Source of the DNA: Eretmocerus hayati
Lineage: Eukaryota > Arthropoda > Insecta > Hymenoptera > Aphelinidae
NCBI GenBank assembly: GCA_029851415.1
Contig: CM056743.1
Location: 92,726,501-92,790,500, forward strand
Direction of reading: 5' to 3'
Length of the DNA: 64,000 nt
The position numbers were made by a program, and so were the translations under genes. How positions within the stretch are numbered: the stretch's first letter is position 1; each line of letters starts with the position of its first letter. Under the pieces are notes generated by a model. The model saw nothing but the letters and a program-made list of their open reading frames with translations, was not told where the DNA came from and searched no databases. Of this stretch, positions 45,392 to 57,675 are shown piece by piece.

Positions 45392-47250
45392 AATAAAGCT
45401 CAAAACGTGCAGTGAAACTCCGATTTCAGCTAGTTTTTTTAACATAACTTCGGTGGCGACGTCATCAAATGCAGCATGAACATCAAGAAAAGTAGCAAAT
45501 ATATGTTTTTTTCCATAAAGGCTTCATTTATTTTGAGTACTATGCTTGCTAGGTTATCAGAACAAGACCTGCCACGTCGAAAGCCACTCTGATTCTGGGG
45601 TATGATTCCTTGAAATTCCAACCACCACTCAAATCGATTTTTTACGAGAGTTTCGAGGAGTTTACAAACTGACGATGTCAAAGAAATAGGCCGGACACTA
45701 CTACGATCTTCTTTGTCTATAAAGTGTACGAAGGAATTCTTCCATTCAGTTGGATATTCTTGATTTACATACATCTCATTGAATATGTCAAGTAAGAGTA
45801 ATTTGAACTTGATCGGCAGTTTTTGGAGTGTCTCGAAGTCAACTCCACCCATGCCAGGCGATGAGTGAGGGTTACGTGAGTCGAGTGCCGTATTGAATTC
45901 AACAAAATCAAACATCGCATCTAGGAATTCATTCGTCTTACAAGTTGGGAGATAATTCGGATTCGTTTGAACGCTTGGGGGTCACAATTTGTCCAGAGCT
46001 TTAACGATTTTTTCTTCTGACTGGAGATTCTCGGGCGAGTGAGAAGGTTTCACATTTACCCAGCTGTTTTTGAAAATTTTGCATTGCTTCCACACATAAG
46101 TAGGACTCGAGTGTACATTTATAGAACTGGCGAATTTTTTAAAACTCTCTCTTTTCTTCTTTTTTATGAGTTTTTCCACAAGGGAAACTTGTTTTTTATA
46201 GATAAAGAGATCGTAGAGAAATCCCGAGAATTCCCATTTCTTATAAAAAGCTCTTCTGAATCGTATTGCCCTGTCACAGTCTTCATCCCACCAGACTACA
46301 GGATTTCTCCTTCTTCGGCCTTTATACCTCTTTCTCTTAGGCGTACAGGCTTCTAAAGAAGTTACAATGACGCCTATGAACATATTATACTTATCCGTAG
46401 TGGATAGATTATCATAATCGGGAGAAAGAAATTTCTCATACTGTTCTTCCAACATGCAAGAAAATCCGGACCAATCCGTTCTGTTGGACTTGAGTTTGAA
46501 CGTTTTTTTGGAATATGCACATTTCGTTGTATTTACATTTATAAAGACAGGAAAGTGATCGGATCCCCAGGTTTCATTACATACATCTACACTGATTTTG
46601 TCAGAGAAGCTGAGCGATGAAAGGATGATATCTAGATTAGATTTGTAGTTTGTGTGTACATCGATACGCGTGAATGTATCATCATTGTGAATGAAGAGAT
46701 TTTGCGATCCAATTGCTTTCAAAAATCTAGTACCATTACAGTCAGATCGATCACAGTTCCACCTACGATGGTGTGCATTGAAATCACCCATCAGTAGGCA
46801 GTTCGGACGATTGTTAACATTGCTTAGGAGAGTATCCCAATTTTCTTGGGATAATGCGAGACCTGGAGAGCGATAACATATGATGATATCAAACGGTGTA
46901 TTTGTATTAGTGATTTAAATACCACATAGCTCGGCTGAATCCGCCGGCGAAATTAGTGTCTCTATTTTTCTATAAGCTAAATTCTCACGTATAAGAAGCA
47001 GGATTCCTCCTCCTTTTCCGTCTTCGCGATCTTTTCTGAAGCTGACGAAACCAGTGACGTTGACGGTGATGTTTGGGGTCAGCCATGATTCCACACAAGC
47101 AAAGATATCGATTTTTTTCAAGATCGATGGAATTTCTGTACGTCTTTGCTGGAAGCTCCTCGCATTCCAAAACAGAATTAGGAGGGGTGAAGAATTATTT
47201 CTTGTTGTATCTGCCATTGTGGATGCGAGGGGTGTCGATGAGCTCATCAA
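45392..47250 (-). pseudogene. I-LINE ORF2, endonuclease and reverse transcriptase N-terminal half
   Basis: From ATG 47250: LLILFWNARSFQQRR, FACVESWL, then LLMGDFNAHHRRWNCD and GSDHFPVFI, the APE-type endonuclease motifs used to nick target DNA. Reverse transcriptase starts with SSPGMGGVDFETLQKLP, RPISLTSSVCKLLETLV and QSGFRRGRSCSDNLAS. Breaks: in-frame TAA at 46915-46917, in-frame TGA at 45982-45984, and a frame change near 45510. It runs into the foldback at 45391. Confidence 0.88.
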
Positions 47251-48621
47251 TCAAACTTGCATCTTCATCACCTCCCGATGATGGTTTGCCACTAGCCAAT
47301 TTGCTCTTTTTTTTAATGATCCTATTCAATCTAGTCTTCAAATTCCGGTCCTCTATATTGTCGTGGGTGTCGTTCAGCATCTTGACAATAGCCTTTGTAT
47401 CAGAAGAGTATCCACGAGCCAGGTCCGGGATGTTCTGGTTACCTTTTGCTTCATACAGAAATTTTGTCAGCTGATCAGTATTCATTGGATAGCTGTCATC
47501 ATTTTCCTCCAAAAATGGAATCGCAGGGAGAATCTGCGCTTTCACAACTTCGAGTGAAAATGTTTCGGTTGCCGGAGAAGATGCTGAATCACTTGCCTTC
47601 GGTTTTTTGAATTCTTGCTCAATTTTTCTATCCAATTTTCCTTTATTTGAACTCTCAGACGATATTGATGCACTGGCACTGCTTAGAGGTCTCTTGATTC
47701 CCGTGTGTATTTGCGGGAGTTCGAGAGCCTGAGCAGCAGCTCCATCACTCATCACATTTTCACTCTTATTTTGCTGTCCATTCTCAATGTCCATATTTAC
47801 ATTCGAATTGTCTGATTCAAAAACAGGTGTAGTACGAGTGACGAACGACTGCTCCATCGCTTCTTCATTCTGCTGTGTCATTGTTGTGGAACTTTCAAGA
47901 TTATCGAGCTTCTCTCGAGTCTCTCGTTCGTTACTAGCCAAATCGGGACAATGTTGACGTATATGGCCTTCATTGCCACACAGGAAACACTTGATAATGC
48001 CACTACTTGGATATACGTAATAGGCAACGTCTTCATAATTGATTTTGATAAACTCAGGTAGTTTTTCCACATCAGATGGGTCGATATATGTGCAGCGTTT
48101 GGAGCTCATGACGAGACTATATCCTTCCACTAGAACTGTAGCTCTCAAAAACGTTACAGGTGAACTGCGTTTTATTCCCAACAAATCTAATTGTTCTTCT
48201 ATCACAAAGTGTGGAATGGGAGGCGCAACGTTTGAAATTGTGATTCTCTGCTGCTTGGTGATTAGGGGTCCTATTTGCACCTTTTTTTCTTGGATGAGAA
48301 TATGATCATGTTTAGTGATGTTATCGACCAGTTCTTTACTTGAGAGATACAAGCACACGCGGTTGTTGGATATTTTGGAGGAAAAGTGATATTCTTGGGA
48401 TTCACCATATTACCAATAGCACAAGTATAGTCTGTCAGAGTTAGGCCATCAACACAATGCAAAACTAGTCCTTGATCACGTTTTGGGAACAAATCTTTTT
48501 GAGCAACTGCTGCGTAAGACACTTTTTTGGCACTACTATGGGAAGAAACTGTAATATTTTGCGAAGACCCATGACCTTTGGTGAGAAAGGCCATGATTTT
48601 GCCACTTTCGTGGGCTGGCAC
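47195..48621 (-). pseudogene. I-LINE ORF1, nucleic-acid-binding protein
   Basis: Two overlapping frames (48621-48271 and 48358-47195) are one ORF1 with a frame change near 48340. The N terminus has KKVSYAAVAQKDLFP; the middle carries a CCHC knuckle CFLCGNEGHIRQHC near 47990-47950. A Ser/Glu-rich and Lys-rich C-terminal part follows (KKPKASDSASS). ORF1 of I-like elements coats the RNA intermediate. Its 3' end overlaps the ORF2 start by 56 bp. Confidence 0.8.
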
Positions 48622-48900
48622 ACGCTGTTAGGCGGTGATATATATCTATACTGAGGGCTAAAGCCCCGATCGCGAAAACTCGGTTATCAAGACTACGGAG
48701 CGGTGTAAACACGTCTTCACTCTACCACGGTCCGAGCCAAACTCCTCGGGGGCATTATTGGACAGATTGGACTGGGCGAATTTAGACAATGCTAAATCCC
48801 ATCTAAAATTAGTTGACCGATCGCTTGTCCGTGTTTTTCGAGAATAATTGCCCGTACCGAGGGGCGTATGCATTTGTGCGGATTATTCGAAGCGCCGGTT

Positions 48901-49296
48901 GCGAGTGAGGGTGAGTATAATGATTGAAAATGGGTGAAAAAGTGAAGTTACGATGTCCAATGGCCGTCTTGAGGTAGTACTAGCGGTACTCGAATTACCT
49001 ATCAGAAAATTACGAAAGTCGGCACAGTGGTACATTAGTGCCTCAAACAGACACAGCTGAAATTTCAGAATTTTTAGGAGCCGCGGAGAAAAGTTCTGGG
49101 CAATTTCGTGAAAGCCGATTAACACGGCGTCTTATGGGAAATTATCAATACACTGATTTCTAACTATCAGATTTTCGCAGGAAAGAGCACACAAATGTGA
49201 GAGTACACAAAAAGTGCATAGAAACGAACAGATCAACGATTAGGAGTCTACAAAGAAAGATCTGAGCCAATACGTCACTACTCTTGACAGTTTCGG
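48901..49296. other. Flank of foldback, no gene
   Basis: GGTAGTACTAGCGGTACT at about 48973 has its inverted counterpart AGTACCGCTAGTACTACC at about 49917, so an outer inverted repeat may surround the palindrome at 49297-49782. No coding signal. Confidence 0.4.
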
Positions 49297-49395
49297 GGTT
49301 AATATACAAGTTGAACCTTTGGTCTCGTCGATCTTGAAGGACAGTGGGGAACTAAATAAATTCCCAAAATTTCATGATGGAAATTTTATTGCAAC

Positions 49396-49428
49396 GTTTC
49401 GTCCACCAGGTTTTGTGGACCTCATCAG
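49396..49428 (-). ncRNA. Hammerhead-ribozyme-like core (left arm, mirror copy)
   Basis: The palindrome places the same CTGATGA..GAAAC arrangement on the minus strand. The same reservations apply. Confidence 0.22.
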
Positions 49429-49650
49429 GCTTCAGGTTTGTTATTCTTTAGATCGTCATGATATTTTGGACGATCTTGTAATAGAGCACAGACATAACGT
49501 CTGGCTCCTGTCAATACGAGTAAACAGAGTGAGTCATGTGGATGACTCACTCTGTTTACTTGTATTGACAGGAGCCAGACGTTATGTCTGTGCTCTATTA
49601 CAAGATCGTCCAAAATATCATGACGATCTAAAGAATAACAAACCTGAAGC

Positions 49651-49683
49651 CTGATGAGGTCCACAAAACCTGGTGGACGAAAC
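49651..49683 (+). ncRNA. Hammerhead-ribozyme-like core (right arm)
   Basis: CTGATGA, then one G, then GTCCAC pairing with GTGGAC, then GAAAC. This is the order of the hammerhead catalytic core (CUGAUGA, helix II, GAAA). Against it: an extra G before helix II, and no clear helix III ending in a cleavage triplet that would pair back to helix I. It may be a relic or chance. Confidence 0.25.
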
Positions 49684-49782
49684 GTTGCAATAAAATTTCC
49701 ATCATGAAATTTTGGGAATTTATTTAGTTCCCCACTGTCCTTCAAGATCGACGAGACCAAAGGTTCAACTTGTATATTAACC

Positions 49783-50590
49783 ATCAAGGACGAAAAAATC
49801 TACCAAAATCATTTATAGTTTCGGGGTTAAGTTGTCGTCTGCTGTGTGTGTTACTATATCTATATAGGCGGGCGGAATCGAGTCAAGCGAAGATCCAATC
49901 CGCGCTTGGACTCATTAGTACCGCTAGTACTACCTTAAGAGTCAGGTTACAGGCCAGAAGTCGCTTTCAACGTGTTCCAAGATAGTGCTCGATTTTCGCA
50001 TTTTCACTGTTGCATTCGCTGATACTGGGTTGATTTTCGCTTTCTATCATTCGGATTGTTCACTTGGGGCGAGTAAGAGTACATCAAATTTGAAGAAGAA
50101 CGTATGAAAGTCGATTGTTAGACGCTGCGAGTCTATTGCCGATTGTTGAAGACAATAGTGCATCAATAAAGCGCCTACTTTAATGAAGTCAAAAAATGAT
50201 ATAAAAATGGCCCGCTTGTTGGGGCTATGGAAAGATGTAAAGGTCGCGGGTGGGGTTCCCTCTTGATTTTGGATTATTACCACGTGTTTCGGTCTGTAAA
50301 AGCGACTCGAATAGATGGAGAATATTGCCGTATACCTTAATTTCAAAAGGCTCTCCAAATTTGCCCCCAAAACTCGTCAGAAGTGCTCCCAAGCGCGGGG
50401 CGAATTTGGACAGGTCTCTTTCTTCAAACTTCAAGAATACCAAGTGTGAACGCTGAGACCTAAGAGTCTGGGAATTTTTTTCAAATCTATTCAATAGTTA
50501 CTTTCCACAGAGCGCCTAGCCACGATTATCGTCAGATAGCCCCACTACAATATCCGTCCAATTTTGCCCCACTCTCCCCTAGATGTTTAA
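49783..50590. other. Degraded repeat DNA, no gene
   Basis: Ends near 50580 with an inverted AGGGGAGAGTGGGGCAAAA-type transposon end; CGAATTTGGACAGG (50402) repeats inside. Similar ends occur at 39939. Confidence 0.45.
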
Positions 50591-51608
50591 CAAGGAGAAC
50601 ACCAACCTTGTGGATCCTGGATCTTGATAAAAATTTCGGAATCTTCTTGTTTTGGTGAGAAATGAAGGTACCCAGATCGGTTTTGTCCAATGGGCCTTCT
50701 ATCCCGAGATATAGCTATGGAGATTAGCATTGTCCATCTAGGCCCATGTTAAAATTACATATATATATAGATCAGGGTGTTCCTTATTTCCCAACTTTCG
50801 ATTTTCTACGATACCATCGTGAATTCTCGATCTTTGATATGAAGAAATTAATAAAAACTTTAGCCGCGCCCTGTGCGACGTATCCTGCTTTGCCTCTAGA
50901 ACACCCATTTTAACATTGAAAACCTTATAATACTGAAAATTTCGCCCGCCCCACCCTCCGTGCTTCTGGGATCACTGTGATTCCTCACGGCCCCTCTTGG
51001 ACCATAAAAAAATATCAAAATACACTATTCCGACGTAAAATTTCACGAGAAACACGATAAAGTTGTCAATTTTGAAATTTGAAGTGATCCCGGCGTAATA
51101 TTAGTAATTCTTTGGAAGAATCTTTAATATCGCGCCGGGGTCACTTCAAAATTCAAAACTGATAATTTTATCGTGTTTCTCGTGAAATTCTACGTCGAAA
51201 TAGTGTATTTTAATATTTTTCATGGTCCAAAAGGGGCCGTGAGGAATCACAGTGATCCCAGAGGCACGGACGGTGGGACGGGCGAAATTTTTAGTATAGG
51301 GTTTTCAATGTCGAAATGGACGTTCTAGCGGCAAAGCAGGATACGTCGCACAGGGCGCGGCAAACGTTTTTCCTCACTTTTCCATATCAAAGATCGAAAG
51401 TTTACGATGGTATCGTGGAAAATCGAAAGTTGGTAGATAAGGAACACCCTAATATAGATATACTGACAATTCTAACCTCCATAGCTGTATCGTGGAATAG
51501 GAGGCCCATCGGACAAAACCCGTCAGGGTACCTTCATTTCTCACCAAAACAAGAAGATTCCCAAAGTTTCGTCAAGATCCAGGACCCGCAAGCTTGGTGC
51601 TCCCCTCG
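50591..51608. mobile_element. Foldback element, ~1.02 kb
   Basis: Arms 50591-51090 and 51110-51608 are inverted copies with roughly 85-90 percent match by eye (AAGGTACC..GGTACCTT, GAATCACAGTGAT in both). Within each arm is the sequence AGGGTGTTCCTTATTTCCCA (50786) or its complement (51440), resembling the outer ends of the 8.3 kb block at 16866/25195. The plus frame 51316-51756 is read from the arm and has no motif. Confidence 0.8.
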
Positions 51609-52540
51609 TAAGTATCAGAACCGAATCCGCAACCAGATAGGCTCCTACACGTCAAAATTTTTCTTCAATTCCAAGAAGAAATTTGCTAATTTTGCTTTGA
51701 TACCGTCTCGTTATAGTGTGCCAAAAACTGATTTCTTACGTACTTTGAGCTGCTGAAGTGGTTCTTAGGATAGAGTGCGTTCATAACGAGTGGCAAGCTT
51801 ATTCGTCCAGTTGCTGATAGCAACTTGCTATCAGTAGAATTTGACTGATTCTGCAAACATCTTAACTATTTCACGAAATCTATCAACCACGTATCAAGCT
51901 AGCAAAAACGCATTCTTTTAGTTCTAAGGAAAAATCAGTTCTTTGCGATTTTCAAAAATCTGACTCCTCTGGGCAAAACAGCCTGTGGACTCGGTTTTTA
52001 ATGCGTCGCAAAATCCGAGGAACTTATATCTTGATGAACGTACATTTGACTTCAAGGGATATTTTTGAACACGTCGAAACAGACGCATCCAGAATGCTTG
52101 GAAATCATGAGTTAATCTTTTTTAATCATTATTCAAGAATTTTTTGCGTCCGTCTCGACTTATTCGGGAAAAATTCTTTGTAGTCAAGTGTGGTCATACC
52201 ATTCCGACCCCCAAATTTGAATGATCAAGGCTAGCGTTTCGGACTGTGTTTATGAAACGCATTTCAAAATTATGAATTCCTTAGTTTTCGCCGGTATGTG
52301 TTAGTTTTGGTAAGTATTTGTAAGATGGAATTCTACTCTTCCTTCCAATGACGAACCTTCGAGTCCATCTTGAAGTGTTGATCCCTTTTCCATATACATA
52401 ACAGAATAGTCGGGAATTTTCGACAAAAATATGGGAACAAGTCGTGAATTCATCAGGTATTTTTCGAAGTCCCTTTTGAAGACACCTTGTTAGCGCATTC
52501 GATTCCTTGACTCGAGGCTTTTAAAATACGTTGTTCATAG
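51609..52540. other. No gene recognised
   Basis: Contains a diverged inverted relative of the CAGGGTGTCTACAGG end (about 52400-52495). No coding signal. Confidence 0.4.
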
Positions 52541-54862
52541 TGACAAAACTCGAACGTTGGACCATTTTATGACCAAAATGCGAAGATTGTTTGCATGACA
52601 TGGAGACAAAATATGCTGCGAGAAGCCATTTGCGGGATGCTTTCTCGTTTCCTGCTGATGATCCAGAAACTTAAAAATCATGGAAACCTTCCTCTGTTAT
52701 TCTCATTTACTCAACAACCCTTCGGCTTTTCTATATCCATATTCATTATCAAAATACACCGCTGATCTATAAAATATAAATTTTCAATCACAAAATTAAA
52801 GGTTCAGCATCCATCGAAAATATTTTTCAAATCATTTCTATCCAGTTATTCTCCACCTACCACTTGCAAATGCTGTATTTTACACTTGATGTTATGAATC
52901 ATCTTTTGAGTTGAATATTTCCCGGGGTCAGAATGAATCGAGGAATACCGCTTGAAATTGAGTGAGCCCGTCGCAAAAGGGGTCTGGAAAATATATCAAA
53001 ATTTCAGAGAGATCAGCGGAAGAGTTCGCAAATTTCTGGAAGACATAGAAATATGGATGAAGATCAGTTTTTTGCAAAATAAGAATGTTAATCAGAATTC
53101 CATAAGGACTAATATCTTTAGAATGATGAAAAACTACGCGGAAACAATGTTGGTAGATTTATGTTGCGAAGAGTGGACGCTAGAGCTTTTGGCGAAACTT
53201 ACTTCGAGAATTTTGATCAATTGTTTAGAAATGTCTCAATATGAGGAGCTGAAAGTTGACTGAGTGCATCGCTACATGTATGATTAGGAGCCATCCTTGA
53301 GAAATTCATACAGATTATTGGAAACGTTTCCAAGATCTGGAGGAAGAATGGCGAATTAGATATGAGGAAAAATCAAAATTCAAGTGAAAAAAGTTCCTAG
53401 AGTCATAATAAATCGGTGGTTATGGCTCAAGAAAGACTGGGCTCATTGCACAAGGTCGTTGAACAATTAGTTGAGAAAGTTCGATGGAAGTCTCTACGAA
53501 TTTTTGAGTGACATAGAAAGGAGAATGAAAAAATTTTTTTGGCAAGAATGAAAGTGACAATCAAAATTCCGTATTAACCCATCTGTTTAGAATAATCGAG
53601 AAATACTTAGAAAAGAATATTTGAGAACTCATATTGAGAGTCTCAGATACCAGAATGTTTGGATCAACGTGGTCTGAAAATCGGGTTGAATTTTAGGTAA
53701 TCAATGTGACGTGGAAGAGTCAATATAAGTTGGTCCAGACTGCTACGTTGAATAAAGTCTGATTACTCAGTCAAACTCCACGTTGAAATAGAAGTATTTT
53801 GATTCTGAGCTTTTAAGCTCCCTCTACGTGAATCTTCAAGGAGAAATTCCGCACTTTACTACTTTTCAAACACTATAGCGTGTAAACCAGGCTGATTGAG
53901 TGGATACTTCTCGACTGAAACCCTCAAATACGCATACGTGGACTGCAATCTTAAAAATATAATCGATTACGGTCGTAGCACTCCAAATGTAACATATTTG
54001 GTGGGATCGGTCGACCCAAACCAATTATGATTCGTGAATACTAGCAAATATCTTCACCAACACTTAGACATAATTCCTAATTGACAATTCGGGAAAAAAC
54101 ATGGAGTTATACCGTTCTGGTAGAAACGGTATGAGTTTGAAGTGTCTCGATGTTTTGTGATGCAAAATGATTCAAATCGACTATTTTTTGATATTTTACG
54201 ATCCAAGATCGTGAAAGGCGACTCGTTTCTTCACCTCCCCCGGTACAGAAAGGTGTAAGTTCACTTTGGAAAAAAATGATGGACTTATACCGTAAGAAAT
54301 TCGAAGAAATTTGGTAATCAGAACGGTATAAGTCTTTATTTTTTATTGCAAAACAGCTGATAAAAAAATGTAGACAATTGAAAATCATTACCATAAGTGA
54401 TTTCGGTAGATTTTTTCGTCCTTGATGGTTAATATACGAGTTGAATATTTGGTCTCGTATGAAAATCATTACGTCCCATGCAAAAACTGATAAATGAAGC
54501 ATAATCACTAAAAATAACAATCCGAATTTTCTATTGCAAGAAAACTTCGAATCTCATCAGCCAGGGATACTAAAAATGGACTTACACCGTTGGGGTTGGG
54601 AGCCGTCCATAAGTCGTTTTCATGTCCGCGCAACTACAAGTAAATTGTAAAGCTATTCCAACAGTCCAAACTACTATTGCTGGCTCAAATTTACGTGATG
54701 AACGCGTTCTGAGTGGTTGAAAAGAATCTTCTCGCACAGCCTTTCGAGATAATCATATGGGGGAATGTTGTGTATAACCCGTTTTCTGTGTCTGTGCCAT
54801 ACAAAAGATCTTTGGATTTTGGTCATAAAATGGTCCTGCGTTCGAAGTTTGTCACTATGAAT
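52541..54862. mobile_element. Possible 2.3 kb non-autonomous element with ~50-bp inverted ends
   Basis: AGTGACAAAACTCGAACG and GGACCATTTTATGACCAAAA at 52541-52585 reappear inverted at about 54812-54855. The interior has two diverged copies of one segment (52990-53130 and 53490-53620, both with GACATAGAAA and CAAAATTCC) and a solo arm of the 486-bp palindrome at 54408-54455. The 103-codon plus frame at 52952 (helical, Lys/Glu-rich) is unrecognised. Confidence 0.45.
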
Positions 54863-54865
54863 AAG

Positions 54866-55702
54866 GTACCGTCAAATTGGGTAATTTTGGTACGATTTCA
54901 TTACTTTTTATTTTTTTTGGCTAGGCATTTCCACATACATTGACAAAACACACTCCTATTAGTAGTCAATCGAGAGCTTACAGTCTCAGGTTTTGATTGA
55001 CGAGCTACAAAGTTCAATGTGATGTGTCGGAGCAGGAGCTGTTAGCAATTTTTTAAGTATACCAAAGTTAGACCCTGATGGAGCAACTTTGGTACACTTG
55101 CAAAATATTCCAATTTCACCCACCACCATGCCAGTAAATCAATTGTAATCGTTCAGAAGTCTTCTTCTAAGGTTTTTGTAACATTTTCAAACCTCATTGA
55201 CCATCACTCGACTCAAGATGAGTATAAATAAACTATCATACAGAGGTATACTGGAGCAACCTCATCTTGATGTTTCTTACGTAGAGTCGGGTAACTTTGG
55301 TACACTTCACTTTGTTCTTTCTGGTTTTTCATCCGTTAAAATTCGAAATGCTGTAAATACCCCAGTGTAACGATGGTTCCTTCAATATTGTGATATATGT
55401 TATTGAAATGTAGCGTTATTCACTCATAGTTCGTTCTGAAACAGTTCTTGCCAGATACACTAACCGGACTAATCACGTATCGCTGCTGAATCAGCCTTTT
55501 CGGAAGAAGCTTCAATGAACGAGTATAATCATCCACACGGTATCCACGGTACCTCGACACATTGTTTATGTTTATATCGAGGGGGAAGAATTGGTTTTAG
55601 AGCGATAGAATTATTTGCCTTTCCGAACGCAGCTCTGAAAGTCATTTTTCAGGTTCGTACCAAAGTCGCACCCACTGTACCAAAGTTACTCAATTTGACG
55701 GC
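54866..55702. mobile_element. MITE-like element, 0.84 kb
   Basis: Ends GTACCGTCAAATTGGGTAA (54866) and TTACTCAATTTGACGGC (to 55702) are inverted repeats. Internally ACTTTGGTACA-type boxes recur near 54890, 55085, 55290 and 55670. No transposase. Confidence 0.65.
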
Positions 55703-55785
55703 ATTAAGCCTTGAAACAAGGAATCGAATGGGCTAAATTGCGAGGCTGGGCAAATTGAATGGGCTAGACTGCGAAACTAAATTGA

Positions 55786-56845
55786 GATTGGTTGGACCCA
55801 AAAAGTTTGGAACTGGTTTCATCCTCTGACCCCTCAGCTGTGCGAAAGCATAAAGTGGAAAAACTTCTTTGAAATTTTCTAGGACATGCAGGAATCATCC
55901 CAGGGGGGTACAACTCGCTTGTTTTCTCATATTCTAATATAAAAAACGTAAGAAGAATATGCGGGGACGCCAACGAGTGCCCATGTCTGAGACTGAGATC
56001 GGCATATGGGGAGGGGGGGCATGTTGGGTACACAGGGGGTGGGTGGGTACACTTATTTTATACACCGAGCCGAAACCAACTGCATTGCTCAGGCTTCATT
56101 CATATTCAGGAATCCATGCGAAAGAAGGTATGCCTTGGATGCCGGCGTTGAATTTAGTGACCCTCGAGCAGCGCTATGAGATTTTAAAAACGGCGGAGGT
56201 ACAAACTCAATAGCAAATTTTTGCATATACTTTAGAATTTTGCTTGAGGAGAAGAGGCTGGAAGCTCATCTAGACAGTAGTTGACTCTTCCGCTTCACAC
56301 GAAGAAAAATAAAGTGATGTCGAGTGATGAGTAAGATTCTCACTTCTCATCAGTTTTGCATCGTCATTTCCTCTAAAATATGGTTAAAACTCGATTGAGC
56401 ATATAAGAAATAATAGCGCATCACATTTGACGAGGAATTGAACTACACTCTGAGCTTTGTCGATAGAAGACGAAGTTTTCTCTGAGAAAGAGTACCACAT
56501 GTACGTATTCTGTGCATCCCCATGACACATCTCAGATGGCGCAGATGGCTAAGTGTTGTGTCTACAAACTCGAAGGTCGCAGGTTTAAATCCCCGTAAGT
56601 CCAAAATTTTTTATCCCAAATAACGTTTTTTCTCGATGTAGCTACGACGTTTGGCCCATCTAAATCCAAAGACATTGACTCGAGTGTCGAATATGGGAAA
56701 AAAGAAATTAATTTTTCAAAAAATTACCTCAGAAATTTCACATGTGGAATTGGCCTGATAAATCAAGTGATTCATCAAGTGATATATCAACTGATTTATA
56801 AAGTGATTTATCACATGATATATCACTTGATATTTTTCGGCAGGG
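55786..56845. mobile_element. 1.03 kb repeat with tRNA-like promoter, copy 2 (inverted)
   Basis: Starts GATTGGTTGGACCCAAAAAG and ends TTTTTCGGCAGGG, the reverse order of copy 1 at 38711-39743. It lacks the inner palindrome of copy 1. Point differences are moderate, so the two insertions are not recent duplicates of each other. Confidence 0.75.
56520..56597 (+). repeat. tRNA-like segment in the 1.03 kb repeat, copy 2
   Basis: TGGCGCAGATGGCTAAG (A-box) and GGTTTAAATCCCC (B-box, with one change from copy 1) in tRNA spacing. Not a functional tRNA. Confidence 0.5.
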
Positions 56846-57339
56846 TGAGAATCGACTGCTTCTCAGGATTTTTGATCACAGAGCTCAGATTCTAAGATCA
56901 CGCTCGCTAAGTCATCACCCGATCTCACTGCTATCGAATAACGCTGTGGTCATGGTCGTCGAATGGTCGTCATGATTCTCGCAGGATGAGATGAGATTCT
57001 GCCTGTAGAATTAGCCAGAATAGAGATTCAGCTGTCGAATCTCCTGGCAGTCAGCACCCCCTCTTAGAATTACGCCCGAAAAGATTTGTGGTCAATTCCG
57101 TCATCGAGAATTGTGATAATAGCGTTAGCAAATCGGAATTTTGATCAGTATGATGTTGCTCGATCCCCCGGTCAATTAAGACACTTGAAGTATGCTCGTG
57201 GTATGGTTTTTGATGCCATAATTCGGCTCACAACTCCTGATCAGATTCTATCTCAAGAAATGATCATTATCAGGAAACTATATATTAGATGCACCATCAC
57301 AGCTGCTGCCGAACACGGTTCTGAGGTTAGGCGATGTGA
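56846..57339. repeat. Degenerate satellite, continuation of the 37.1-38.7 kb family
   Basis: AGCCAGAATAGAGATTCAGC and TTACGCCCGAAAAGATTTG match boxes of the array at 37101-38710. Plus frame 57086-57460 is not convincing. Confidence 0.5.
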
Positions 57340-57477
57340 GATTTGCGTCCAGCGATTCCGGAATATCAACGACCCTCCGCGACTTTTCCAGTTCAATCTA
57401 GTTCAACATGCGTCCTCGCTCTTTCAGCCGCCCATACAAGACAATTCGGGAGCAGAGTGATGTCAAATTCGTGCTTA

Positions 57478-57675
57478 GGGCCTCGACAGAAAGTGCGCGA
57501 TGTTCTTTTCTCCACTTTCTCCGATTCTTTTTGCTTGTATGAGCATAGCCGCTTGCTTCTTCACCCGTGGAAGTAGCGCTATTGCGCGCCCGTGGTGGCC
57601 ACTGCAACTACAGCGTCTATGCTTGTACACGGGGGCGAAAATGGAGAAAAGAGCATCGCGCACTTCCTGTCGCTC
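57478..57675. mobile_element. Short hairpin MITE (~198 bp)
   Basis: CGACAGAAAGTGCGCGATG on the left returns inverted as CATCGCGCACTTCCTGTCG on the right. It lies inside the minisatellite. Confidence 0.65.

Larger units (their letters stand above)
40310..48900 (-). mobile_element. I-clade LINE, nearly full length, interrupted
   Basis: Minus-strand element. 5' region to about 48900, ORF1 (48621-47195), ORF2 (47250-40504) with endonuclease, reverse transcriptase and RNase H, and a 3' UTR ending in an AATAAATAAAATAAAA-type tail at 40310-40335. ORF2 starts within the end of ORF1. A 2,977-bp foldback splits ORF2. RNase H places it with I-like rather than Jockey or CR1 elements. Several stops and frame changes make it inactive. 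The exact 5' end is not defined. Confidence 0.85.
49297..49782. mobile_element. Near-perfect 486-bp palindrome
   Basis: GGTTAATATACAAGTTGAAC at 49297 returns inverted, ending 49782. The arms of about 240 bp are almost identical; the same 100-residue frame is therefore read on both strands and has no meaning as a protein. Axis near 49540. A single arm end (GGTTAATATACGAGTTGAA) with similar flank TCGTCCTTGATGG is present at about 54417-54455, so this is a dispersed element. Confidence 0.9.

Noticed and set aside
49319..49787. Two nearly identical 111-120 codon proteins on opposite strands
   Set aside because: They are the two arms of one palindrome read in mirror image; no motif supports translation.
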